Shown here piece by piece: positions 22,000 to 32,863 of a stretch of 64,000 nt of DNA. The DNA is taken from positions 744,001 to 808,000 of the forward strand of contig NC_067202.1 of the NCBI RefSeq assembly GCF_000699445.3, written 5' to 3'. Both the position numbers and the translations under genes were made by a program. The notes under the pieces were generated by a model. The model saw only the letters and a list, made by a program, of their open reading frames with translations. It did no database searches and was not told the origin of the DNA. The stretch comes from Schistosoma haematobium (lineage: Eukaryota; Platyhelminthes; Trematoda; Strigeidida; Schistosomatidae). The stretch's first letter is position 1, and each line of letters begins with the position of its first letter.

Positions 22000-22195
22000 G
22001 ATTCATTGATCACTGGGTGGTGATCAATGTCATGTGTCTCAGGTCTTTCTTGATACAGATGAAATTCTATTGACCAATTTGTAATATGGCCATTAGTCTA
22101 GGTGAATCGACATTACGTGCACGATGTTGAGATAAGATGGTAGTTGAAGGTAGTCAACAGAAAACACTCCTCCATCTTACCATTGTTACTGTAAT
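22000..22195 (-). repeat. HH-C repeat tail fragment
   Basis: Inverse HH-C tail: CACTGGGTGGTGATCAATG, TTCTATTGACCAATTTGTAA, GGTGAATCGACATTACGTGC, then GTCAACAGAAAACACTCC at the ribozyme edge. Confidence 0.65.
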
Positions 22196-22264
22196 AAGAT
22201 GAAAGAAACTTTGCAATCTACTTACATGTAACATTAAAAACTACTTTATAGAAATAATTCTATA

Positions 22265-22540
22265 TTCAGTTCACTTGGTATTGTTTGTATGTTTCCAATG
22301 TTGTTTAGGAGTGCAATTGATCAATCTCTTATTGGCATATGTGCATACTGTTCGGAGAGCCTCGATATTGCCTTAAGTCATAAGCTTTATAAGCAAAGAT
22401 GGGTGGTGGCTATGAATGGATTGAACATCAACTCTGTGATGCAGGTACATCCAGCAGTTCGGTCTCAAATAAAACGAAACACTTATCCTAGATTCCATTG
22501 CTCGCCACTAATGATCTTTGCTTATAATTCTATATTTATA
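22265..22540. repeat. HH-A fold-back copy, decayed
   Basis: Minus-strand leader (TTGGTATTGTTTGTATG; CTTATTGGCATATGTGCATAC) to about 22400, then a plus-strand piece with GAACATCAACTCTGTGATGCAGG, ribozyme (22449-22493; core CAGTTCG, broken) and GCCACTAATGATCTTTGC. Confidence 0.6.
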
Positions 22541-22764
22541 TGTTATACTTTAAAAAAAACCGGTAAACTTGATCATCTTCTTGTATCATTACTTTGAACT
22601 GATAACATTTAAAACTGATGGGCATTTATTAAAAAGAAGATTCTAAATGTTAAATGCTAAGCTCAATTGTTAATCATGGAATCAAGAATAAATCGGTTGT
22701 ATTTTAATTTATTACTGACATATTACTATTATAATATTGAGGATATTTATTCAAAGTAAGCGGA

Positions 22765-22852
22765 TAAATTATATCCAGCTGATGAACCCTAAATAGGACG
22801 AAACCCGTGTCCTGAATTCCACTATTAGCCACTATCTATCTATCTATCTATC
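22765..22852 (+). repeat. HH-A 3' fragment with ribozyme
   Basis: Ribozyme at 22773-22818 (ATCCAG, CTGATGA, GAAAC, then TGTCCTGAAT): core complete, but the base of stem II and one stem I pair are mismatched. It runs into ACTATTAGCCACTATC and a (TCTA)n microsatellite (22836-22852). Confidence 0.65.
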
Positions 22853-23084
22853 GGTAAATACTAGTTCCATGAATAAATGTGAAGAAGGAATAATCAATAA
22901 ATGTAGGTAATTAATTACGTTTAATTACCTATAATTATTGTAACAATAAAATTTTAATCATCGAATTACAATCACATTATAATTTGTTATTAACTTATTA
23001 GATCTTTTGTCATTATTCACAATACGCAACTAGTATTATAATCTTTTTATTCCATCATCTTGGTTACTCATTTTTCGCATCTTT

Positions 23085-23215
23085 CAAGAACGGGATCGTG
23101 TATGCGTACTACCACTGAGGAGTCATGTAGTGGGACGAAACGGTTGTCCAATGTTTCCAGGTTTTCTATGATGGTCTAGCTCTAATTGATCCATGAATTC
23201 AACTAAACGAATCAC
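23085..23215 (+). repeat. HH-B repeat, head-less copy
   Basis: Starts in the end of a head (AACGGGATCGTGTATGCG), then a ribozyme at 23110-23154 with core CTGAGGA and GAAAC but poor stem I, then the tail to CATGAATTCAAC. Confidence 0.6.
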
Positions 23216-23391
23216 TCAACTGACTTAATACAATAATTTAATGTCTTTTCTTCTTTTACATCATTTATATCCATTGATGATAAGTCTATGGTAGTTCAAA
23301 AGACAAATCAATGCCATATATTATAATGATGTGACATGTCTACATGATTTCTGATCTTCATATATGGATTATCTAGGAAATAAGCTAGTCA

Positions 23392-23690
23392 GAGAGGGGT
23401 TTTATGGATATTATAGTAATTTAATAGTTAAATTCATGAGTCAATTGAAGCTAGACAACCATGAAAAACCTGAAAGTACTGGACTGTTGTTTTGTTCTAT
23501 TATTGGACACCTTCGTAACAGTGTGCATCCACGATCCCGCTTCGCGAGATTCAAACTCAAAACATATAGATCTCACACGCGAACGCTTAACGTCTAGACC
23601 ACTGTGCCGGTATCCGACGGTGTTAATATCTAACTTTAAATAATTCACTAAACTAAGTGACATATCCATTATTATCTTCGGTAGTTTATA
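23392..23690 (-). repeat. HH-B repeat, full-length minus copy, decayed
   Basis: Tail terminus GAGGGGTTTTATGGATATTATAG through head (CGCGAGATTCAAACTC, ACCACTGTGCCGG) to 5' segment (ATTATCTTCGGTAG). The ribozyme carries several core changes. It ends about 50 bp from the receptor exon, inside the putative intron. Confidence 0.65.
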
Positions 23691-23742
23691 TATATATCTA
23701 TCTATCATTATTGTTCTATAAATTAATATAAATTCAACTTAC

Positions 23743-24081
23743 CAATTGACTAATTTGTATTAATGTAAATTGAAATCCAACTTGTACACTTTTAGATGCA
23801 TTAAATATTGGTCTAGATGCTGTATCATAACCATTTAATATTTTTGATAATAATCTTTGTTCATCTGTCATAATAGGTAGAATTAATGTAGTTGATATAT
23901 CTGTTTCATATAGATTACTTTCTATATTAGTATTATTCCTATAATTCTTGGCTTCTTCATATTCATTCCCATTGAATGATGTCATATCTACATTCATATT
24001 AATTCCTTCATCATATACTATAGTGTTAATAGGTATTAAATAATTGATAAGTATAATAAATAAGTAATATATCCATTTCAT
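23743..24081 (-). CDS. Nicotinic acetylcholine receptor-like channel subunit, first coding exon
   Basis: The exon codes 113 residues from ATG (24081) to a phase-0 splice donor, TTG|GTAAGT, at 23743/23742. Residues 1-20 (MKWIYYLFIILINYLIPINT) look like a signal peptide. An acidic linker follows, then near residues 72-113 EQRLLSKILNGYDTASRPI, an N-A-S glycosylation motif, and VGFQFTLIQISQL. This fits the first helix and first beta strands of Cys-loop receptor ligand-binding domains (EQRLLxxLLxxYxxxxRPV, VxVxFxLxLxQI). Such subunits form pentameric ion channels in the plasma membrane; schistosomes have several acetylcholine-gated ones, some anion-selective. Ligand and ion selectivity cannot be judged, since the Cys loop and pore are not here. 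Next exons should lie below 23742 and were not found. Confidence 0.75.
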
Positions 24082-24301
24082 TATTTATGATTAAGTTGAT
24101 CTTGATCTGGAAAAATTTTTTCTTCTTCTTTGTAACTGATCAGAATTTATAAAAAAAAATAGTTGCTATGGTTACATCTACATATATGTATACGTATGTA
24201 TTAAAAGACCAGTTTAATGAAATATGGTAAAAGTCGAAAGTGATTTTATGAAAAGAGGAATTATCTGATTGGTTGATAGTATTTAACCAATAGGATTTCA
24301 G

Positions 24302-24302
24302 A

Positions 24303-24345
<43 letters not shown>
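24302..24345. repeat. (ATT)n microsatellite
   Basis: About 14 ATT units, some 220 bp upstream of the receptor exon's start codon. The poly-isoleucine reading is an artefact. Confidence 0.95.
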
Positions 24346-24599
24346 GACTTTAACATAAACGTTTTAATGGTTCTGTCAATTTTGAAACGGAAAAGTTCAC
24401 GAAGGAAACTATGATCAATGAATGTTTTTCTTCTCTGTTCATTGTAATCGTATAGTGTATTGTCATAATGGTACTTAGATTTGATTTTCAATATGGAAAT
24501 GTATCGTTGATATTGACTGATTGTAGTTGAAAATTGAAATTTTCCTTTTTTTTATAGAACTGATTCATAAACAAAAATGTTAAGTTTTTATCACATTAC

Positions 24600-25820
24600 C
24601 AGTCATATGTTGTGTTACAAGATTCAATAGACGCCCAATTTCGAGATCAACAAGTTGCATTCCGTAAGGCTTGGTTGTACACAAACCGAATCGCGACATT
24701 ATAAATCATCGTTAAATAACCAATGGAATGGAACTCGTCAATATATTCATCAACTTGCTTGATTATGAGAAAATGTTTAATTGTGTGGATAAGAGAACAT
24801 TATGGAGCCTTCATCGACACTATGATATACGTGAAAAGATAGTCAATATCATCCGACATTCATACGATGGACTAAAGTGCAAAGTAATGCAAGAAGGACA
24901 GATGACAGATACATTCCAAGTAAGGACCAGAGTCAAACAAGGTTGCTTACTTTATCCCTTTCTCCTTTCTCCTGGTGGTCTATTGAATTATGAAGACCTC
25001 TACATCTGAAACGAAACATAGAATGCAATAGACAGCTCGGAATGAATTAGAACAGTTGGGCTTCACAGATGACCTACCACATCTATCACATACACACAAA
25101 CAAATGCAGGTAACAAAATAAGTGCAGCAACAGTCTCTTCACTAGTAGGCCTCAATATACACCAAGGAAAAACCAAGATCCTCAAATACAACCCGGAGAA
25201 TACCAACACAATCACATTTGATGGAAAAACTCTGAAACAGGTATAAAGTTTCACTTATTTTGGGTAGCATCATCGATCTACAAGGATAGTCTGATTTAGA
25301 TGTAAAGGTAACGATCGGCAAATTTAGAGCCGCTTTCCTACAAATGAAGAACATATGGAACTCAAAACAACTATCAATCAATAACAAAGTCAGAATCTTC
25401 TATACGAACGTCGAAACAGCCTTACTATATGGAGCTGAAACTTGGAGAACTATTACAATCATCACCAAAGAAGTACAAGAATTTATAAACAGTTGTCTAT
25501 ACAAAATCCTCAATTTCCGTTGACCGGATACCATCGGTAACAATCTACTATGGGAGAGAACAAACCAGCTTTCAAATGAAGAGGAAATTAGTAAAAGATG
25601 TTAGAATTCGATATGACATACACTGAGTAAATCATCAAACTGCATTACGAGGCAAGCACTAACTTGGAATCGCGAAAGGAAACGCAAAAGAAGAAGACTA
25701 AAAAACTGTGCCGAGAATCGGAGGCAGGTATGAAAATGATGAATAGCAACTGAAAAAAAAGAAATGATTGCCTAGTATAGAGTTTGATGGAGAATGCTGG
25801 TGAGTAGCCTATGATAATCT
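24600..25820 (+). pseudogene. RTE retrotransposon, RT fragment
   Basis: Begins DAQFRDQQVAFRKAWLYTNRIAT-like, then NIFINLLDYEKMFNCVDKRTLWSLHRHYDIREKIVNII, FQVRTRVKQGCLLYPFLLS (RT motifs 3-5), through to an ITWNRE-like C-terminal zone, ending near GAGAATGCTGGTGAGTAGCC. The YADD/FADD region is frameshifted (FTDDLP). Many stops. The GTAAG tail is gone, so it is an old copy. Confidence 0.8.
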
Positions 25821-25902
25821 ATTTAAATAACATTCACAGATTTACAGAAATCACAACTCAAATTGGTAGCCTTTTTGAATATCTAGGATACCTGATTCTA
25901 CC

Positions 25903-26320
25903 ATATTATAACTTGTACGCTGTATCCTATTAATGTATAACGTAATGATATCACCATTTGGAGAACAGTGATTTAGCAACTGAACCAATGACGCATAAAA
26001 CCCATACGAACAATCTAAAAACTTTATCGATCCTATTAACTTCAGAACACCGATCTCAGCCTCTGCGATATGAATCATTTATTTCAAGCATAATGCGTTT
26101 ATATACAAACCAAACAGATCACATCATATCATAAAATAGGAAAGAACATTTGCACAAGATCTAGCCAAATGAGTCTGTGAATGTGGGAGACTGTAATTAA
26201 TAGACTGGTAAATCGTATAATAATGGTTCATAGGTCGAAAATAAACTCATAATAAGAGGAACACGAATACGAATAGTTTAGTTACTTAGCGATTATACAA
26301 TAAAAATATATGTCAGTATA
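25903..26320 (-). mobile_element. LTR-1 fragment
   Basis: From TATTATAACTTGTACGC at 25903 through CTCAGCCTCTGCGATATG, TTATATACAAACCAAACAG and CTTAGCGATTATACAA. The LTR's outer TGTTATATCCC end is missing; the sequence switches to HH-B at 26321. Confidence 0.75.
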
Positions 26321-26324
26321 GAAG

Positions 26325-26530
26325 TTGTGGAGATTGTTAAGTTTTGATTGAGATCATGAACCGATTGATGTTAGACCACCATCGAAAACCTGGAAGCACT
26401 GGACGGCCGTTTCGTCCTATTGTGGGACTCCTCAGCAGTGCGCATCCACGATCCTGCTCGCGGGATTCGAACCCAGAGCCTTCAGTCTCGAGCGGCTCAG
26501 TGGTCGAGTAGGTTAAGCGTTCGCGCATCA
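26325..26530. repeat. HH-B repeat, minus copy with inverted head
   Basis: Minus-strand tail of the CCGATTGATGTTAGACC sub-type and ribozyme, then part of the head (GGGATTCGAACCCAGAGCC). It flips at about 26492 into a plus-strand head (GGCTCAGTGGTCGAGTAGG). A fold-back derivative. Confidence 0.75.
26396..26441 (-). ncRNA. Hammerhead ribozyme, HH-B consensus, fully intact
   Basis: The best HH-B example. In order: stem I strand GCACTG; core CTGAGGA; stem II GTCC, loop CACAATA, GGAC; core GAA; octamer ACGGCCGT (self-complementary); cleavage C; stem I strand CAGTGC. Every conserved hammerhead core residue is present and stems I and II are perfectly paired. Confidence 0.85.
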
Positions 26531-27124
26531 TTATGCCTATTAGTTGCATTATCTATTCAAGTGTGTTTTAATGAAACATTTACGACATTGCGCTGTACAA
26601 GTTACAAAAGAGCTCAACCAGAGACCTCGTAGTTTTTGGAACAGTATGCATCGAAAACAATATACATTAATCAAATGTTGATTCCTGAACTGCTCACATC
26701 TAACTGACGACCGCTCAATATTTTATCGTCAGGTTCAATCAATCAATAAGTAACGGAATCGTGTTGAGATACTTTAAGTGGAGAATTCTATATTGTACCA
26801 AAAGGATATAATATTGATTAAAGCTAGATCCCTGTACACATTATGTTATCATTATTCCCTTTCAACTAGTTGAATACCTTATCTATCATTGATAAATGAT
26901 TTGTTACTATTATTATTATTAGATTAGAATTTGATTATTTATATTAGTAGTATGTGTTTTTAAAGTTTGTTTATGATTTGAATATATAGAACATTTAAAC
27001 TGATTTGTTAACATATGTCACTGAAAACAGTTTGGATCTGGACCAGATGCTTCTTTATTTTTATTCAGTAATCAACTTTGTAATTTACTATGTCATTTAT
27101 CATCTTCTTAAATAAATATCTAAT
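26531..27124. other. No gene or recognised repeat
   Basis: AT-rich, including an ATT-rich stretch near 26908. Nothing coding noticed. Confidence 0.5.
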
Positions 27125-27495
27125 TCAAGATGTGATTCTTGGAGTTCTAGTGAGTAGATGTGACCAGTAGAGTTCAACCTGGTTTGTTGTAATGGAATGA
27201 TTTATTGAAGACAATGGTGGATAGTCGTATAATATCGTAGATTAGTTGAAGTTAGACATTAATATGATTGGATGGCAGTTCAGTGGTTTAGAGGTTAAGT
27301 TTTCATGCACGAGACCAAAGGTTCTGTGTTCAAATCTAATGTGCGAAATCGCGGATGCGCACTGTTTAGGAAATCCATACTAGAAAAAAAAACGACCATT
27401 CAGTGATTCTAGGTTTGTTAGGGTGATCTAGCTTTATTCAACTCATGAATTCAACCATTAAATTACTACAATTTCCACAAACCAACATTCTCACT
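27125..27495 (+). repeat. HH-B repeat, full-length plus copy, decayed
   Basis: 5' segment (GATTCTTGGAGTTCTAGTGAG), head (AGTTCAGTGGTTTAGAGG; GTGTTCAAATC), ribozyme at about 27358-27405 with a lost core (GTTTAGGA; AAAAAAAACG), and tail to TTTCCACAAACC. Confidence 0.7.
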
Positions 27496-27554
27496 GTATA
27501 TGTTAAGTAGTATATACTTGTCAATGTAAAAATAGTTTATGAAGAAAGTATAAC

Positions 27555-27785
27555 ATTTGGTTAAAATTAGATGTTAATACAATTGGAAGCCGGCTCAGTG
27601 GTCTAGAGATTAAATGTTCATGCACAAGATCAAAAGTTTTAGGTTCGATCTCAGTGTATGGGATCGTGGATTTCCGATGCTGAGAAGTCCTATACTAGGA
27701 CAAAACGGCCGTTCAATGTTTCCAGGTTTTCAATAGTGATCTAGGATAAATCGACTCATAATTTCAATTATTGAAATTTATATCT
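27555..27785 (+). repeat. HH-B repeat, plus copy, decayed
   Basis: Head with CCGGCTCAGTGGTCTAGAG and AGGTTCGATCTC. The ribozyme (about 27672-27717) has CTGAGAA and CAAAAC, two core losses. Tail to TTATTGAAATT. Confidence 0.7.
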
Positions 27786-28134
27786 TAAAATAAAGTGAAA
27801 CATAACTATAGAGACCAGGGTTGAATTTGACAGTTTCAAAGAAATTGAGTATTGTGTAGAAAATCAATAAAGAAAAATCTATATTTTGTTATATCCCAAT
27901 GAGTAGAAAAGTTGTCTTACGGAAGTTTCGTCCCTTAATATAAGTTACTTCTTCAGGACAAATAAATAACAAAAAAATATATTTATTATCAATTGTAGAA
28001 ATATTGTATTTGTTAAGGTAATGTATATTGTTGTACTGAGTGTTGTTTCATTAGGATACAGTAACTGAAGCAACAAAAATTTGATTTAGCAGATGAAAAA
28101 CGAAATTTAACAAATAGAAGTTAGGAGAATTGTT
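27786..28134. other. No gene or recognised repeat
   Basis: AT-rich; it contains GTTTCGTCCCTTAATATAAG, which recalls a hammerhead edge but has no other support. Confidence 0.45.
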
Positions 28135-28440
28135 CGATAGAATAAGATTGATGTACTCTTCTGTTGTATGCTACTGATGTCGATATATATAAGTAGTATG
28201 CATCATTAATAGAAAGTCAAATGTCTGGTGGTAGAAGGTTAGGAAGTTTGAAGAAAAGAGAACAAGAACAGAGAATGATTGGTAAGAAAATGAAGGAACA
28301 GTGAAGTCTGAGATGACTGATTGAGATTTTGCAAATGAAGTATTTACTATATGGTTGACAGGTTTTATTAAGATGTTCTGTAAGTTTGTATTCAAATACA
28401 TTCGATTGTCCCCATTTGTGTTCTCCTTCACTAAACTTTG
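28135..28440 (-). repeat. Interspersed family F copy
   Basis: Inverse of F: starts TGCTACTGATGTCGATATATATAAGTAGTATG, continues with a purine-rich GAAGAAAAGAGAACAAGAACAG block and ends TTCGATTGTCCCCATTTGTGTTCTC. Confidence 0.7.
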
Positions 28441-28534
28441 AATCTTATTTTGTGACTATAAATATAAGGGGCGTTAGAATGAACAGCGTTTTGTATGTAA
28501 CTTGTCAGTAAAAATCAAAATACAGAAATGGCGT

Positions 28535-29070
28535 TTAAAATAAGCAATACTGAATTCGAGTCACAGAGTGAACATTAACTCTGAAATGTACGTACATACA
28601 GCTATAGAGTCACAAGTAGGACGAAACGCGCATCCTGGATTTCACTGCTAACCACTATCCATCTTTGCTTAGAATGGCTTTAGGTGATATCGTGGCAGAC
28701 CGCACAGTATGCACATATGCCAATAAGAAACTTATCAATTGTAATCCTAATTGTCAATAGGAAGATTCAAGTTAAACAATCCTAAGTGAAATTAAACTTC
28801 ACCCCACTGTACAAGCAAGTGGCTATCTAGACTCGATAGCCAAGTGGATAATGCGACTGTGTTTGAATCAAACGGTAATGAGTTCAAGTCAATAAATACT
28901 TAGTAGCTAAGTGGATAACGTGATAACTTTTGAAGCGAACGGTAGTGAATTCGAGTCCCGGGGTGAACATCAACTGTTGGCTCTAGGTACATTCATTTGA
29001 CGAGTATCAAATAGAACGAAACACGTATCCTATCTTCCACTACTAACTACTATCTTCCTTTGCTTATCAT
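28535..29070 (+). repeat. HH-A (Sm-alpha-like) tandem pair
   Basis: Two ribozyme positions in the same orientation about 395 bp apart (28596-28640 and 28991-29035), linked by the full inter-ribozyme unit: ATCCATCTTTGCTTAG, CACAGTATGCACATATGCC, AATAGGAAGATTCAAG, CACCCCACTGTACAAGC, then a tRNA-like head (AGTAGCTAAGTGGATAACG; GAATTCGAGTCCC). This is the head-to-tail satellite arrangement known for Sm-alpha. Both ribozymes have core losses (CTATAGA; TTGACGA). Confidence 0.75.
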
Positions 29071-29384
29071 GTATAGTTTATTTTGTATGTTATTTATATC
29101 TAATAATCTTTGAATAATTTACTAATAAATTATCCATATTCATAGCTATATCTAATTGTCGCATTTTATCTGTCAATCTGTCAATAATATAAATAATATG
29201 TCAATCTAAAATAATCAGACTGTTGATTCCCCTTGATAGTCGATTGTTTCTAATATATAAATAAGAAAGAACTGTTAAGGGTCACATCATCATTCTATGT
29301 TTCTTTTTGATGTTCTATTATCAATGGTAAACAGTTACGATAATCAACAAGATAATAAGGACACAACTGATGTATCAATTTCGG
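29071..29384. other. No gene or recognised repeat
   Basis: AT-rich spacer; nothing seen. Confidence 0.5.
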
Positions 29385-29905
29385 AGTTGTGGAGATTGTT
29401 AAGTTTTTGATTGAGATCATGAACCGATTGATGTTAGACCACCATTGAAAACCTGGAAGCACTGGACGGCTGTTTCGTCTTATTGTGAGATCCCACAACC
29501 CCTAAACTGATAACTACCATGTGCTCACTAGTGACTAGCTTCGTGAGAAATTTCTCGGAGTTCTGGTGAGAAGCCGTGACCAGTGGAGCTAAGCCATGTC
29601 GGGTAGAGACAGCTATCTACCTCAGTACAGTGGATGATGGTCGCGCAATTTCGTGGATTGGTTGAGGTTAGACATTAACACCATTGGATGCCGGCTCAGT
29701 GGTTCAGTAGGTTAAGCGTTCGGGAGCGAGACTGAAGGCCCAGGGTCCGAATCCCGCGAGAGGGGTAGTGGATGCACACTGCTGAGGAGTCCCACAATAG
29801 GACGAAACGGCCGTCCAGTGCTTCCAGGTTTTCGACGGTGGTCTAACATCAATCGGTTCATGATCTCAGTCAACAACTGATATAATTTAACCGACTAGAT
29901 TGAAG
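29385..29905. repeat. HH-B fold-back copy with intact ribozyme
   Basis: The left arm (29385-29494) is inverse tail plus half ribozyme. Then comes a 3'-end to 5'-start junction (CCCCTAAACTGATAACTACC, ATGTGCTCACTAGTG), a full plus-strand 5' segment, head (CCGGCTCAGTGGTTCAGTAGG; GGGTCCGAATCC), ribozyme and tail. Both arms carry the same sub-type variants (ATCGGTTCATGA and complement). Confidence 0.8.
29776..29821 (+). ncRNA. Hammerhead ribozyme, HH-B type, intact
   Basis: Identical to the consensus copy at 26396 except for the outermost stem I base (ACACTG/CAGTGC, five pairs). Core, stem II, octamer ACGGCCGT and GUC triplet are all present. Confidence 0.85.
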
Positions 29906-30084
29906 CTGATGTAAAGATTATGACATATAAAACAACATTAGAAACAATGCCATACATCGTAGAGATAAAAGATTATATTGACATTTATCTCTATCAACTA
30001 TTACATAACCAAATCTTCCATTAGAATATCAACGAATATGACTTTATTCTTGTGATGAACGAATGACATATCAGCTAACATTAG

Positions 30085-30415
30085 CAGTAATATAACAAGT
30101 CTGGATCTTGATTGGTCCTTCTTCACCTAAACTCTGTTCTCTGAATTTAGAATACATTGTTAGCCTACATAGTATAAAGAATAGAGTTCAGACACATGTC
30201 GTAGACGTACAAACAAATTAGATAGTATCATATTATAAAATAGAATATAACAGTTATACAAGATCAAGTTAAAAGGTGGCTGTGAGTATGAGATACCATA
30301 ACTAACTTAAGATTAATGAATGGTATAACAGTAGCCATTAGGTTAAATGGGAGCTTATGATAAAAGCAATATGAATATAGATATAATATAATTACTGAAT
30401 AGTTATCCATTAAAA
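30085..30415 (-). mobile_element. LTR-1 fragment, heavily decayed
   Basis: Recognisable pieces: AACAAGTCTGGATCTTGATTGG, GTTCTCTGAATTTAGAA, CAAGATCAAGTTAAAAGGTGG, GAGCTTATGATAAAAGC. Order matches LTR-1 on the minus strand, with losses. Confidence 0.55.
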
Positions 30416-30417
30416 AA

Positions 30418-30825
30418 ATGTGTGCTCCTAAATGCCCTAGTACGGCCGATTGTGGGGAGAGTCAGCTATCCATCTCGAAATGCTCTCAAATGTCTACGTG
30501 CATACAATCACTGACAGAGAAGTCCTACTCACTGCCTTCTCGCACCACGGGTGTTTTTTACGAAATTGAGAGGACGGAAAGCAAATGTCAGGGGTTTTTG
30601 CCCGGTTGTTGGATACAGAGGGTCTGCCAGAGGGAGTTGGGAAACCCCGATTCAAAACCAATGGTGTACATGGCCCTCAAGACCCTGAGGAAAAAATGGC
30701 ATATGAACCAATTGTTAGTCACCGGCTACCATGGGACTGTATCTCCTAACGTTGTTCCACTACCTTGTGAATTAGACCTTTACGTCAAAGGCTAGCAGTG
30801 TGCCTCACTTAAGAAAACCACCCAC
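30418..30825 (+). repeat. Interspersed family D copy
   Basis: CCTAGTACGGCCGATTGTGG, CACTGCCTTCTCGCACC, TTTACGAAATTGAGAGGACG and TACCATGGGACTGTATC match the copies at 11571 and 46479. The 125-codon frame is unlikely to be real, since frames differ between copies. Confidence 0.65.
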
Positions 30826-30984
30826 TAATAATAGATAAATAGTTCCTAACAGCCACTATTCATTTATTCTTTGTTCGGATGATAACAGATTATATAATTA
30901 AATGTAAATGACAAAAACTTTACTTAATGATTGAAAAATCAATAATCCGGCATAAAACTAGATTATGTAATCAGTAATTACTTA

Positions 30985-31583
30985 CTTACTTACTTACGCC
31001 TGTTACTCCTCGTGAAGGAGCATGGACCGCTCATCAGCACACTCCATCCAACTCTGTCATGGGGAATCCTTTCCAGTTCTTTCCATTTTTTATTCATCCT
31101 TTTCATATCTGATTCTATTTCCCGAAATACTGTTCTTTGGCCTTCATCCTTTCCGCTTTCAATCAGGATTCCAGGTTACGGCTTGCCTCGTGATGCAGTT
31201 TGATGGTTTGTGTAATGCATATTTTATACATTTTCGTCATCTTTTCCTAATTTCCTCTGCAACTGGAAGCTGGTTTGTTCTTTCCCACAGAAGGCTGTTA
31301 CTGACAGTATCGGGCCAACGGATGTTGAATATCGTGCGTAAACAACTGTTTATAAATACTTGTTTTCTCTTGATGACGGTTGTGGTAGTTCTCCAAGTTT
31401 CAGTTTCGTATATTAGAACTGTCTTGACGTTCGTATTGAAGATTGTGACTTTGATATTGGTCAACAAACAGTTGTTTTGAGTTCCATATGTTCTTCAATT
31501 GTAGGAATGGTATCCTTGCTTTGCCAATCCTCGCCTTTATGTCTTCATGAGATTCCCCTTGTTCATCGATGATGCTTCGCAGG
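30985..31583 (-). pseudogene. RTE retrotransposon, 5'-truncated fragment
   Basis: The 3' end lies at the left, with a long ACTTACTTACTTACTTAC (TAAG) tail. Reading leftward the product resembles [60 protein letters not shown]. The right edge (GCAGGTATGT) is fused to a hammerhead repeat in mid-ribozyme. Confidence 0.85.
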
Positions 31584-31790
31584 TATGTAACGAGTGCCAA
31601 GTAGCACGAAACCTAGATTCAGGGTTTTCTTTTGACTAACTCCAACCACCATATAATTTTAACATAGTGCACCGAGATTGGTGGCCACATCGCAACTTAG
31701 TCGATAGAGTTCGATCTGCACTAAGAAGGACCTGATATACATGACATTGTTCACCCACCACCCAGTGATCAATCAACTGTAAGTTTAATA
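31584..31790 (+). repeat. HH-C repeat, truncated inside its ribozyme
   Basis: Starts at AACGAGTGCC in the ribozyme core and continues through ACTAACTCCAACCACC, GGTGGCCACATCGCAAC, GATCTGCACTAAGAAGGACC to CACCCACCACCCAGTG. Confidence 0.7.
31585..31627 (+). ncRNA. Hammerhead ribozyme, HH-C type, 5' strand replaced by RTE
   Basis: Keeps ACGA, a strong stem II (GTGC, loop CAAGTA, GCAC), GAA, the octamer ACCTAGAT and T-CAGGGT. The 5' stem I strand (ACCTTG) and C-T-G of the core are replaced by RTE sequence, so it cannot be active as it stands. Confidence 0.6.
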
Positions 31791-32623
31791 TTCTCCTATG
31801 ATCTATCAGTTGTTACATAGATCGAATAAATTAAGTTATATGGAATCTATTCATTCTATTGTAGATGATTACAAAACTATTAATACATTGAACTATTTTG
31901 TTTAACTGCATTACTTACTTAGTAATTTAAAGAATTTGAAATGTTAGAACAATGTAAAGTGAGATTATTACCAAGCAAGAATAAAAATGAACTTCCTTTA
32001 ACACATATGATGCATAGAAACACATATTTTTTTCCTTCGATTTCATATGAACACTGTTTGTTTGTTTCTAAGTCTAGTAAATGTTTGTTGTCATGCCTAA
32101 AAAACTTGATTATTTTTTTAACTTAATCTCTATATATTCACCTCCCCTACCCTCTTTTTTCAATTTAACCGCTTCCAAATCATTCTTTATTTTATTTATT
32201 TATTACCTTACTTTTACAACCCCCCCCCTCTCCAACTTATGATTATTTATTTCTCAATATAAAGGTCAATGAAACAATTGTCTTCGATTACTTCAGGCGA
32301 AACTCTTTGATTAGATTCTTCTTCTTTTTTCTTCATTTAGAAGAGAAATAAATCTTTCTATTCATTATTAGTAAGTGATCTATACTCCTCCATAAGGGGT
32401 GATCGACGTAACTCAACAGATAAGCAAGTAAGGAAGTAATTCAACACTAAATTTATGAATGTTTCTAACTAGTTCAGTTTTAGTTCTTCTAAAATCAATG
32501 TTATTTATGATAAGTAGTAGATATTTAGTTTTATTGTTGATGTTCCCATGAATGAATGAATGAGGTAAGAATACAAGTGTAAATGAAAATGATAAATGAA
32601 TGTAGAAATATGTGGTAAAGTTG
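31791..32623. other. No gene seen
   Basis: AT-rich with C runs near 32220. Small frames here are low-complexity and unconvincing. Confidence 0.5.
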
Positions 32624-32701
<78 letters not shown>

Positions 32702-32702
32702 A
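32624..32702. repeat. (TTA)n-(TGA)n compound microsatellite
   Basis: About 11 TTA units (32624-32657) change abruptly to about 15 ATG/TGA units (32658-32702). Poly-His, poly-Asn, poly-Ile and poly-Met frames over it are artefacts. Confidence 0.95.
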
Positions 32703-32863
32703 TAATCACCATTGAATGGTTGTTTGTTTGTGTGGTGCAACAGATTCATGTACACATAGATTATGTAATATTATTGATTGATATTACAGAACTGATAGAA
32801 TCAACCATAATATTTTCAGATTGTTTCTTCATTATTGGAATATCGATTAGTCAATTGTGATAT

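Noticed and set aside
1..23742. Further exons of the acetylcholine receptor-like gene
   Set aside because: I looked for the WNP segment and the Cys-loop signature on the minus strand and saw nothing convincing. Short exons could still have been missed.
27895..27965. A fourth hammerhead near GTTTCGTCCCTTAATATAAG
   Set aside because: Only the GAAAC edge is matched; no stem I partner or CTGANGA could be found on either strand.
32413..32860. Poly-His/Asn/Ile/Met proteins
   Set aside because: Frames over the TTA/TGA compound microsatellite.
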